Shown in pieces: positions 19,402 to 29,865 of a DNA stretch of 64,000 nt; the stretch's first letter is position 1; every line of letters begins with the position of its first letter. Under the pieces are notes generated by a model. That model had not been told where the DNA came from. It ran no database searches and saw nothing but the letters and a program-made list of their open reading frames with translations. The translations under genes were made by a program, and so were the position numbers. Where the stretch lies: positions 1 through 64,000 of the forward strand of contig QPMI01000212.1 in assembly GCA_004431415.1 (NCBI GenBank). Direction: 5' to 3'. The DNA is from Cyanophora paradoxa. Its lineage: Eukaryota > Glaucocystophyceae > Cyanophorales > Cyanophoraceae.

Positions 19402-19495
19402 TGTGTCACAGGTGTCACAGGTTTATCCCAGCTCAAGCCCTATAAAGAGTGATTTTCCCTTTCGATGGGATGGACCTGTGACACCTGTGACACCC
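19402..19495. repeat. Palindromic CACAGGTGT repeat with internal TATA box, copy 2
   Basis: Left arm 19402-19422 (GTGTCACAGGTGTCACAGGT) and right arm 19474-19495 are complementary. The spacer includes CCCTATAAAGAG. Both arms share with copy 1 (2718-2804) the CACAGGTGTCACAGGT core followed by YYATCCCA. No gene follows on the right, which argues against a simple promoter role for this copy. Confidence 0.65.
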
Positions 19496-19745
19496 AATTA
19501 TTTCAAAAATCCTAAGGGTCCCCCCTTAGACTCATTAAAACATGATAATAACATATCAATTTCATGTATAATTACGATTGGATTCAATAAGAGATCTATT
19601 TGTTTTATTTAACAAATGAATCTTTTATGGATCTTAATCGAGTTTAGCGATATGTTTCCGATTAAATGAATTAAATTTAATTAAATTTAATCGAGAAAGT
19701 ACATGAATATAATATCGATTAAATCAATTAACTTTTAGACCAATC

Positions 19746-20028
19746 ACACATAGTAAAATGCGGAGTTTTAACCAGAGGCAAGATCTAATTGAGATTCAGT
19801 TATATTATTCGGAAATATATACAGATTATCGATAGACTCAGTAAGACTAATCGGAAAATAAGAGAAATTTACGATAAAATATCGAAAAGAATACAAAATA
19901 ATCGAAATAAATGAATATTCGATAAGATATACACAGATTATCGATTGATTGAAATAGAATATACGAGATATATCAACAAAATCAATTAAGATAAGCCGAG
20001 GGTTAAAACTCCGCATTTTACTATGTGT
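19746..20028. repeat. Terminal inverted-repeat unit at the right end of the viral element
   Basis: A perfect 28-bp inverted repeat: 19746-19773 (ACACATAGTAAAATGCGGAG...) and its complement at 20001-20028. It encloses 227 bp of very AT-rich sequence with ACAGATTATCGAT repeated. GC content jumps exactly after 20028. Either the right arm is the terminus of the viral element and the left arm an internal copy, or the 283 bp is a small non-autonomous derivative abutting it. Confidence 0.6.
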
Positions 20029-20205
20029 CTGCCGCAGGTCCGGAGCTGCCCAGGAGTGGTCAGTCACCGGAATCGCGCGCACGTGCGGAGACGAGAGTGC
20101 CTGAACGTGCCTGGATTGTCAAGCCGGATCGGCCGGGGACACGGCCGTAAATCGAAGCGGGCTCCTTGAATGCGTAGTCGGCTGCGGTGCTCACTGGCGC
20201 TGCGG

Positions 20206-23200
20206 TCAGACGAGTCGCTCGGACGCGGTTGAAGGGAGGACGCACATCCCTCCCCGAACGAGAAGGTCGTTCCGCAGCCGCCCCAGTTGACCCACCAACG
20301 CAGCGAGAAACGGAAGAAGCGCGCCCAGTCTGACATTACGTCTCAGACAGAGATCGAAGCGGCAGGGTCGCGCCGCACCAAGATAGAAGCTCCAGGCTCC
20401 GAATGTGCCGTTGGCATACGAAATGAGGGAAACCCCGTAGTCGACCGGCACGCCGGGGGTGTTCCAGAAGGGGAAGCTCGCGGGCGAGGCGGCCCCGAGG
20501 AGCACCGAGTTAGTGAAGCGCGCCGGCGGGAACGTTGACTGGGGAGCTTGGAAGTCTTCGAAGAAGGTCGACGAGTGGTTCGTGGTCGGCACGAGGGCGA
20601 TGGCCTCTGCGGTCTGGTCGTAGATGAGGGACGACTTGACATAGACGTAGTGCAGCGAGATCTCGTCCACCGCGTTGCCTGCACGGGCGGCTGTCACGGC
20701 CCGCTCCGAGCGCGCGCACGTGCACCTTGCAGCAAGCGCGCACCGTCATCGAAGCCCGTGAAGCCGGAGACGGCGAAGGCCCAATCGCGCTTCGGTCTCC
20801 AGTTGGGAAGCACGACGCACTCGACCGTCTGGACGCTCTCGACAAAGACATCGGCGCACCGCTCCGCCGCGTTCGCGTTGACCCTGTAGTTCGACCGCAC
20901 GAACAGGCGGACGCGGGTCGGCCAGGGATCGGGGTCGCCGCGCAGCCGCGCGCGCTCGCGCATGTCGGCCGTGTCAGGGATGTCGAACGTCGAGAGGAGG
21001 GTGCGCCCGGGCCAGTACAGCTGCACGCGACGCTGCGCAGAGAAGACGACGGCGCTGATGCCACCGGTCGGGAGGTAGCCGACGAGCGGAACGTAGAGCT
21101 TGCGGTCCGCGCCGTCCGGGCTGGTGCGCGGGCCGTAGCTGAGGATGACGCCGCCGCCGCCGCGCGTGTCGGAGCCCATCGAGACCTCGGCGTCGAACCG
21201 GAACTGGTCGGAGTAGTAGGCGCCCGAGCTCCAGTCCGCGGGGTAGAAAACGATCCCGCCGTACTGGGGCCCGGGGACGCCGGCCCGCGCGAGGCGCAGC
21301 CTCTCCAGGTGCTCCGTCTTCCACTCGCGCTCGGAGCAGGATTGGAAGTAGTTGCAGTGGCCGTCCATGAAGGTCGGCGTGTTGCCCGCCGAGCCGTACA
21401 GCCCCCACGTCGGCATATAGCCGGTGGCCAGCGTCCTTTGCGCTTTGCTCTTCCAGAACCCCGTGTTGAGTACGACGACGGCGCCGGGCAGGGTCGTGTC
21501 CGCCTCTGCCTTCAAGTAGCGTGTGACCTCCCGTGACCCAAGGGAGACGTCGCCCCCGACCTCCAGCGCCCCGATGCTGGTCTTGACGTCCCAGTAGCCT
21601 TGCCAGCTCGGCGTCAGCTTCTGCCTGCAGAGGTAGCCCCAGTCGCCCATGTTGCACGGCGAGGCCCCGGAGTCTTTGATGTCTGGAACGCGCAGTGTGA
21701 GGTGGGAGCGGGGCGCGGGCGCGGCGCGGGCGGGGGACGTCGACGGCGCACTGTGGTCCCAACCGACCCATCTTATGGGCGGGAGTACGCCGTCATACCG
21801 CGGGCCCGTGTCGACGGCGAAGAACGTCCCGTCACTGTCTTCCAGCGCAAGGCTGCCGATCGCGAGGAACCATAGGCTCTGCACGGGGAAAGCCACGTTC
21901 AGCGGCCTTGTGACCGTCGTTACGCCGCCCGCGTTCCACGCCGACACGAAGACGGTGCGCTGGCCCCACGTCGAGAAGTCCTTCGTGCCAGAGTGCGTCT
22001 CGAACTGCGGGCCGCAGAACTCCTCTTCGTCGAAGTCCGCCTGGTAGCGCTCGCTGGCCGGGACGGACAGAGTCGTCCCGTCGCCGAACGAGATGTTCCA
22101 GGAGATGGGGGCGACGCCCGTGAGGTCGCCCGTGACCTTCACCGTGTACGTGTATTGCAGGAACGGAACCTGAGGAATAATTAAGGAAACAGCGTCACAG
22201 CTGCACTTGATAGATAGATAGCGCGATACCAACGGGGCGCACCCACTGGACAGCGCAGAGGGTGCCCTCGGGACACGCTGGGTTGCGTTTCCGCTTGAGG
22301 GTCGGCCAGTTGAAGGTGACCTCGACGCTGGGCGGGGGCCGGCTCTGGACCGTGATTGTCGAGGTCACGGCCGTGGTGCCGACGGTGTTTGCGGCGCTGA
22401 TCTCCACACTGTGCTGGCCGACGGCGCAGAAGCGGCGAATGAAGGTCATCCCGCCCTGCCTGGCGATTTTGGCCCCATTGAAACTCCACTGGTACTGAAC
22501 CGGCGCGGCCGACGCGTTCGACGGCGGCATGTAGGCATCGATCGTCGCGAATTCGCCCCAGAAAGCAGGCGAACGGAGGATAGCCTGGGGCGGCGGCGGC
22601 TCCCGCGCTGCGGAGGCGTCACGGATGGCGATCGCGATCAAAGTCGGACGGCGCGGCGCGGCACACAGGCGATCTCGAAACGGTACACGGGCGCGGCGTA
22701 GGTTTCTTTGAAATCTCCGCTGTCGTAGTACGCGTACAGATACGCACTCCGGACACCGAAACTGCATGCGACGGGCGGCGATCAGATGGGTCTGATCATG
22801 AGTGGAATCTCAAAAAGCCAGGCACCGATCGAACGAAATCTGCGTGCTGCGCTCGTCGTACCGCGTGAACCCGCCACGATCAGCGATGACCCACCACCTG
22901 CGACGAGGTCAGCTGCGAAGAACGCAAGGCCGGGCCTCTCTCGCCAGGTCGGCTGCGGGATGCCTACGCAGACGTCAGGCGCGCGGCTCGCAACACAGCG
23001 CTAGCGGTGCCAGCGACGGACCCGAGAAGTCGGTGAAGGAAGGCATGAACAGGACCGGGACGAATGACTCGCTGCGCCGCGGCGGCGCCGGTGAATTTAC
23101 AGAGCGGGACTGACATGTACACCATCCGAGAAGCTTTAAGCGCACTGGACGGCAGGGGCCTTGAAGAAGCGAATGTCGTACGTCGCGTTTGAGGCCGGCT

Positions 23201-23700
23201 GCAGCGACCTGGCTGCCATCGCCAGCTGCCGGTCGACCTCTGACAGATTTCCGAAATTGATTTCCGAAATTCGAACAGAAGAGACGTTTGATTTGAGGAG
23301 GGCGCATGCGCACGGGCGAGGATGGTGAGCCAGTATGTGTCCGCCTCGACATTAAAGGTCGTCTGAGAGCTCTCCGAGATGCCGTTGCGCCCGAACATCG
23401 TGATCTTAATGTAGTACGTTCCTGCGAAGCTGTTAGGTGGACGGCGCGGAGTTCTCGAGCGGACTGGTGGCGGAAAGCATACCGGCCGTGGGGAATTCTG
23501 AGTAGCAGTGGAAAAGGGGTGAGCGAGAGAAGAAAAGAGCGATCGCGAGGGGAGAGGCGCGACGCACGGAGCTGGCAGCTCAGCTTGCCGCCGCAGAGCC
23601 CCTCGATGTCGACGCCCGAGTCGGTCTCCCACTTGAAGGAGAGGAGCTTGTCGCCCGCCGTCTGGATCGCCTCGAGGAACGCGGGCCGGCCCTGCAAAGG
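20206..23700 (-). CDS. PKD-domain extracellular protein, C-terminal exons
   Basis: Several minus-strand exons encode a secreted-type protein with immunoglobulin-like PKD domains: VQYQWSFNG ... GQHSVEISAANTVG (about 22330-22500), and PISWNISFGDG ... VFVSAWNAGGVTTVT (about 21880-22160, after an exon start behind TTCCTCAG at about 22171). A large exon then runs 22171-20730, followed by a GT-AG intron and an exon starting GNAVDEIS (about 20680). An upstream exon near 23590-23700 has LLSFKWETDSGVD, again PKD-like. The last recognisable exon ends near 20206, or if a short intron is spliced at about 20385-20335, runs to 20064 with an aromatic-rich end. The viral element lies 36-180 bases beyond, so the gene may be truncated or its last exon may lie on the other side. 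Exon borders are my estimates. Confidence 0.55.
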
Positions 23701-23777
23701 GTCGGAAGGAGGATCCCGGAAGGAGATCTAGAAGGAGGAAGGGAGCAGAGCGGAGCGGAGCAATTTTCCGCTATCGT

Positions 23778-23862
23778 ATAAACCAATGGTCGGTTATGAA
23801 GGTGTAAAAACTATCATGGATTTATTATTTAATAGCTTAAATTTAAAAGATAGAAAAAGGCC
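23778..23862 (+). other. AT-rich island in GC-rich intronic DNA, island 1
   Basis: About 80 bases with AT content like the viral region, reading open as MVGYEGVKTIMDLL... on plus. Flanked on both sides by >65% GC host sequence. It may be a fragment of organellar, viral or other AT-rich DNA. Confidence 0.35.
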
Positions 23863-26800
23863 GGACCACGAGGATGCGGCCCGTGCTGAGCTCGAGGCCC
23901 GTGATGCCGACCGTGGGCGCGGGCGCCTCGTCGGGCTCCACTCTGACGCAACTGCGCATGCACGTTCAGTTCAACTGTTCGTTCGTTCGTTCAGCTGTTC
24001 AGTGAAGTCGACAGCGCACAAGTTCCACATCGGGCGGGGCTCGAAGTACACCGTGAAGAGGTCAAAGTCGTGCTTGATCTGTCGGGCAAAATTAAATGTG
24101 AGTCGGCGTCTTCGTGAAGACGAAGCAGAGGCGCGCGTTCGCGATGGAGAAGCGCTGCTCGGGGATCGTCAGGACGCCCAGATCCACCCCGGGTGTCTTC
24201 AGCGCCAGCTCCGCCTCCACCCCGATCGCCGGCGTCAGGCCTGCGCGCGCGCGCGCCGGTGATCATGGGTCGCGCGCAGGGAGCGGTGAGCGGACTCGGG
24301 AGCACGGACCGATGTCGATCGACACCTCAGCAAAGTGGTGGCTGCCGGGAAAAGGCGGTCAGAGGACGTTTCTTTAGCCTCTTACCTCAGCGCCGTTCGC
24401 GATCGCGCACGAGTAATCAAGCTCGTCCGGCGGGATCCGAGCCGGATCCTTGCAGCGCCTGCACATGTGCACGCGCGCCGTCAAAAAGAGCGACGAGGAC
24501 GCGCGCTTGGGCATGTCGATCTCGAGCTCACGGCGTTGGCAGGTCGATGGTGAGGTCCACTCTGGGGGCGATGACGAAGCGCGGGCCGACGAGGTCGAAG
24601 AACTTCAGCTTGGCGCCCGTCTTGAGGCTGCGGGGCGCGAGGCGCGCGCGGCTCAGCAACGAATTCGAAGGGGAAGGCACCGCTTTCGATTCGAGATCTA
24701 GAGCGCACAGGAGCGAGATCTCGCCGCGCTGGCGGGGAATGGTGAACTGAGGGTTCGGGAAGTGCGTCTGCGCCGAAATCGTCATGATCAGTCGCAACTA
24801 AAGGTATTTACCCTGCCTTGCAATTGGATCCATTAGAGAAACATTATGCATGTGTACAACGTGTTAAAGGAGCTTCCGTTTTAGCTTCTAAAGATATATA
24901 ATGCATATGGTACATGAACGGCATGATCGAGAGAGGGCAGATTGCTCCGAGCTCGAGAAGGGATCGGCACCTCGTAGTAGAAATCGGTGATGGGCCCCCA
25001 GCCGTCGTCCGACGTGTACTGGAAGCCCACCTCCAGACCCGCGAACACCACCTGGGGGCCGGGGCGGGGCGGTCAGCCGCGAGCCTCCAGGCTGCGTGCG
25101 ACCGATCCGGCTGGACCCCTCCAGGCTATATATAGCTAACCGGGTCGAATCTGCGGGGCGGTCATGATCAGCCGTCGGTCAGCGCGCGGGATCGGAGCCG
25201 CGGTTCTCGGCCGGCGCACTTCATTATGTAGGGGTCCCCGGCGGCGTATCTCGTGTCCAGGTCGATAAAAAGGTAGCTGCGGGGCGCGGTTATCGTGAGA
25301 AGGCGGAGGGAGGAGGGGTCGAGTTGCCGGGGAGATAGATCTAGACCGAGCCCGGGCGCACCCGGTGAGGCGGCACGGGATGCCGGCGAGGTTGATCCAC
25401 TTGTCCAGGACGCGCACGGAGCACTCGATCTCGCTGGGGCCGGGGCGGGGCGGGGCGGCTCAGGTCAGAGAAGGAAGGCAAGAATACAAATGGCAACTGA
25501 AGAGTATGCTGCGCTTTTAAAGGATGTTTATAGAAGAATAACTTGGTATACGTGTGCTTTATATTCTTTGGCATAAAATAAAAGTACTAATGAGTACGCA
25601 CTTGGGGTCGCATGCCGTCGTCTTGTCGTCGTCGGGGTTCCGCCTCTTCGTGATGCCTTCGCACAGCCGCTCGAGCTCGTCGGAACAGGTGCGGCGGCGT
25701 CGCGGGTGCGGGGGAGGGGGGGGGGGGGAGGGGGGGGGGCGAAGCACCGTCCACGACCTCGCCCTTCCTCGGCTTCTTGTCGCGCGTGGCGACTCGCTTC
25801 TTCGTGCGCTGCACGCGCGTCGTGCGCTGGACGGGCTTCCCGTCGCGCCAGCCCGACCGCGTGACCGCCGGCGCGTTCACGGGCGCCGAGACGGGCCGGT
25901 CCGCGTCCTCGTTCGCCTGCCTGTGCTCCTCCAGCTCCCGCCTGCGCCGCGGCCGCGGCCGCGGCCGCGCCGTCGGCCCTCGACGACGAAGAAAACGGCA
26001 AAGATGTATATATATCTAGAGGAGGAGGGCGGCCTGCTCCGGATCCTAGAGGAGAGCGCAAAGATCTAGAGGAGGGCGGCCTATATATATATACTCCGGA
26101 TCCTAGCTAGCTATATAGAGGAGAGCGCAAACTTGAAAGATCTAGAGGAGGGCGGCCTGCTCACTCCTGCTGCTCGACGAGGGTCTCGTTCCGAGTGCGC
26201 TCCACCATGTAGTTGCTCGCGAGCGAGTCGAGCCCGATGCTCTCGAGCAGGTCGTCCTGCAGAGACGTACGTACGTATAAGTGAGGCGCGGGACGCGGGA
26301 CGCGCACGCCCGCCCGGGTGGGAGGGCGAGCCTGCATCTGCACGAGCATGTCCACTTCCTCGCGCGCCGCGAGGCGGACCGTGATGCCAGCGCCGGCTCC
26401 CGCCTGCACACATTAGAGAAGAAGGGGCGGAATGGAATCCAGATCCAGAGCGACCGGTACATGTACAGGCGCGCACCTCGGCCTTGAAGGAGACCTTGAA
26501 CTGGGAGAGCGAGACGCCCAGCAGGTTCGACATGTCCTCCAGGTCGATCGTCACGGTGGCCTTGATGATGACCTCGACTTGGCCGGGGTTCATGAGCACG
26601 CTTCGGCGCTGTCAGCGGCGGGCGGGCGGTGCTGGGCGGAGGGCGGAGGGAGGGCGGGCCGCACAAGCAGTTGTGGCAGAAGACGTGAAGGGTCTCGGTC
26701 TCGCTTCCTGCGGGGGGCCGGGATCAGTGCATTGGACAAGGGGCACCGATGGGGCGATTGGAGGGGGGGGGGAAGGGGGAGGGGGGTACCGAGGAGATCA

Positions 26801-29379
26801 ATCGGCTTGACGGCAGAGCGGGTTTCGGGGTCTGAGCGCGCGGCAGCTTTAGAGGAAGAATTCGAGGCGCGTCTTAACGCGGGTGCGAAGACGGACCGTA
26901 GTTGAATCCCTTGAGGCCCCTGCGAACGCTGAGTTAAACGTGGACAGAATGTATTACTGCTCCCTCTAGCTATATATATATAGCGCGCACTTCTTGCCCG
27001 AGGAGGCGAGGCTCGACTGCAGCTTGGAGAGGGTGTCCGTGAGCCCCGGGATATCGACGCTGAGGCTCCCCGAGAGGAGGTCGTACAGGACCCGCGCCTC
27101 GACGTTGATGCTGCGCGGAGCACATTTAAATGAAAATGCGTCGCGGAGCCCAGCGCTGAATATATATGAATATTGTTATACTTCGTCGCTTTTAAAAAAT
27201 AATGAGCGGAATGCAGGAAAAATATGAATATCATTAGCAGAATGCTGGATTAAATTTTGGATATTCGTTAGAGAATGCTGGATTAAAATATGGATATTCA
27301 GCGGGACGGCGCCGGCTGCGGGCGGAGGCTGGAGCTGCAGGCTCCGGATCTGGTGGGAGGCCCGCGCACTCATACTGGCCTCCGAGGTCGTCGATGAAGT
27401 CTTCGCGGGGCCGCGGCCGGGCGTCAGCCGCGCAGGATCGAATTTGAAGGGGACCGGGGCGGGAGCTAAAGCGGAGGGCACTGTCACAGTGTACCTGCGA
27501 CGGCGTCGAAGGCGTCCGCGATGTCGTCGAAGAATCGCAGCTGGCGTCCGGGTCGGCTCGTCGGCTCGGAGGGTTTTGTTTGTTTTTGGGGGGGTTTTTT
27601 TGGGGGGGGGGGAGGGGGGGACCTGGCGCCCGTGCTTCTTGCGGAGCCCCCCGACGGCCGCCCGCAGCTCCCCCCGGTCCTCCTCGGTGAAGGTACGGTT
27701 GGCGACCAGGAACGGCCGCAGCGACTCGGCGAGGTCCTGCCGCCGCGCCGCGTCAGGCGCGCACTGGCGGGGGGGGGGGGGGGGGGGGGGGGGGGGGCGG
27801 GGGGGGGGCGGGGGGGGGGGTTTCGCCTTCATCGCCTCGGCGCGCCGCTCGGCGTGCAGGAGCGGCCGGTGGAGGGAGGGCGAGCGGCCCGGGGACCGCT
27901 CCTTTCGCCGCAGCTTGGAGAGGTACCTGCGCCGACGAACTTCGGACGAGGGCCGGGTCCGTGGGGGGGGGGGGGGGGGGGGGGGGGAAGGGCCGCGGAC
28001 GACTCGGGATCGTGGAGCACGGGGTACGTCTTTGCGCGCGGGGGGCCCGGGCCGGGGTGAGAGGAGCGGGCGGCGGCGGCGTGAAGCTTAAGGGAGGGGG
28101 GGGCATACGACGTTGAAGCGGAGGTCGAGGTGCTCCCACAGGTCCAGGGCGGCGGCGGGGCGCGTGAAGAGCGTGACGCCGCCCCGCGTCTGCACCGAGT
28201 CGAGCAGCTGGCGGTAGACGGGCCCGGGCTCCCCCTGGCCGTCCGCGCAGCCCCACGCGTCCGAGCCTACGACGAAGGCGCCGTGGGGCAGCCTCGAGAG
28301 CCGCTCGGCGGCGGCGCGGCTCCCGGTGGCGACGTGCAGCGCGCCGGGCATGCAGCGCACGGCCTCGACGCCGTCGTCCGCGTCCAGATTGTGGACGTGC
28401 TCGCGCGGCACCTGGCCGGTCGACGCGTTAGCTACAGACGGAAGCGCGGCTTTAATTGTCGTAGTCACGGCGGCTAACGCTATAGACGCTATAGACGAAA
28501 TAGCTATTGTCGTAGTCGACCCGTTAGCTATATATAGACGAAAGCGCGGCTTTGATTTTTTTTCGCGCACGGCGTGGTCGTAGTGGAGGTCGACGGTGTG
28601 GCCCGTGCGCAGCCGGCGCGAGACGTGCTGCGAGTAGGCCTTCCGCTTCCGCAGCGCATGGGCGGGGAGCCAGGCCAGCTGCGCGGTTGGCGCGCCGTCA
28701 GGAGCGCGCCGGCGCGGTTATAATTAGCTACAGGAGTGCGCCTGCGGATAGGTCTGCTCCAGGGGGTGCCGTCGCAGCCTCGCGGGGTGCGCATGCGCAT
28801 GCATATGCGAGCTGGCGTGGTGGCGGGCGCCGTTGATCGCGTTCGCGTGGGCGTTGCCGGCGCCGTGAGATCGGTGCTGCGGCGGCGCGTGCACGTGCTC
28901 CCGTCCCTCGCCGCCAGGGCCGTGCGGATGCCGCCCCACAGACCAGCGCGTGTCCGGCACTGTCCATTAGCCATAGAGTCAGTTCTGCGGCGAGCTGCAC
29001 CAAGAGGGGACCTCGTACCATGAGAAAACCAATCGATTTCATGCGCTGCGAGGGGAGGGCGCGCCGGCGGTTTGTGTGGTCGACGTCGGACCTCGGTCAG
29101 TTACAACCTCGGGGCGCCGGCGCGGCGCGTGGCACGATGCGAGGGCGAAGCGCGGCGCAAGCTAAATGGTCGGACCTGTCGACGTGTGCAATTCTTCAAT
29201 GCCGAAAGGCGCGGGCTGCGCGCGATCGTCAAGTCGGAGGTGAGCCCTAGGCCTCCGACTCGGCGACGCGATCGACTGGCCGCGCGCGCGGCGCGCACCT
29301 TGCGCTGAGGACGAGCCTCTGCGCCGAGTGCTGCAACAAGAAGCAGCAGGCACGCGCAGAGGATGGGCCCGATAGACAT
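23860..29379 (-). CDS. Secreted multi-exon protein, probably the N-terminal half of the PKD-domain gene
   Basis: An ATG at 29379 on minus opens a clean signal peptide (MSIGPILCACLLLLVAALGA) that ends at a GT donor. Downstream exon-like segments include a His-rich stretch (about 28730-28900), TGHTVDLHYDHAVREK (about 28565-28620), a 75-residue segment with PHGAFVVGSDAWGCADG (about 28110-28420), LVANRTFTEEDRGELRAAV (about 27650-27710), RVLYDLLSGSLSVDIPGLTD (about 27010-27100), VEVIIKATVTIDLEDMSNLL (about 26500-26590), and CSVRVLDKWINLAGIPC (about 25370-25430). Introns are short, with C-rich tracts on the sense strand. I did not recognise these domains. The continuous strand and the secretory start suggest a single large cell-surface protein with the PKD exons downstream, but two genes are possible. 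Confidence 0.4.
24795..24910 (+). other. AT-rich island 2 with a coding-like frame
   Basis: Reads open as KGIYPALQLDPLEKHYACVQ and on to a stop near 24900, with A/T-rich third positions unlike the host. Lies in an apparent intron of the minus-strand gene. Confidence 0.35.
25484..25592 (+). other. AT-rich island 3 with a coding-like frame
   Basis: Reads MATEEYAALLKDVYRRITWY and on to a TAA at about 25576, again with A/T-rich codons. Flanked by GC-rich host DNA. Confidence 0.35.
27120..27302. repeat. AT-rich intronic patch with tandem GAATGCTGGATTAAA repeats
   Basis: A 180-base AT-rich patch with a repeated unit of about 33 bases (GAATGCTGGATTAAAxTxTGGATATTCxxTxxA) in two clear copies (27239-27300) and a weaker third. 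No gene is supported. Confidence 0.5.
28427..28555. repeat. Duplicated exon edge around an intron of the secreted protein gene
   Basis: GTTAGCTA...GACGxAAGCGCGGCTTT occurs at 28427-28455 and again at 28523-28553, about 96 bases apart, with TGTCGTAGTC also duplicated in between. On minus the outer copies look like the end and start of neighbouring exons, as if an insertion had duplicated its target. Confidence 0.5.
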
Positions 29380-29865
29380 AACGGCTGCTGCGCATGCGGC
29401 CACCGGCCGCGGCCGCGGGCCCGGGTCCCGCGACCGCCGGCCGCGGCGGCCGAGCATCGTTCTCCACGCCAGCCAACTTGAGCCAAGGCCTGTAGCTACG
29501 TATAAACTCTGCTCCGCCAGCCTAACTGCTGACGACCGCGATCCGTCGCGGCGCGCCGAACGAGCTGAATTCGAACTTGGAAGGCTGGACGGTCGGACAG
29601 CCGCGCCGGCCCGGCGGGGAAGATGCCGGGGGAAGATACAGCTGCTGCCGCAGTGCCTCAGCTCTCAGGGCCTGCGCTGCTGCGCACCTCGAGCTCGGTC
29701 CAAGGTCGACGGTCCTGCAGCCAGTGCAGCTGCCAGCTGCCGCAGGCCCGCAGTGCCACGGTACCGGTGCCGGCGTGCCGCAGTGCTGCTCTCCAGGCTG
29801 CAGCGCTAGCTACGCAGCCTACCGGTACGCGTGCTGTCCGGTAGTTTTCAAGTTTCGCGGGCGCT
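29380..29865. other. GC-rich upstream region of the secreted protein gene
   Basis: No supported gene. It presumably holds the promoter of the minus-strand gene that starts at 29379. CTGCAG/GCAGTGC-rich short repeats occur at about 29640-29815. Confidence 0.4.

Noticed and set aside
20727-21536. 269-aa plus-strand Arg/Ala-rich frame
   Set aside because: Mirror of the PKD exon on minus. High GC leaves opposite frames free of stops.
27444-28091. Gly-rich plus-strand frames over the poly-G tracts
   Set aside because: Translations of poly-G intron tracts, with composition dictated by the homopolymers.
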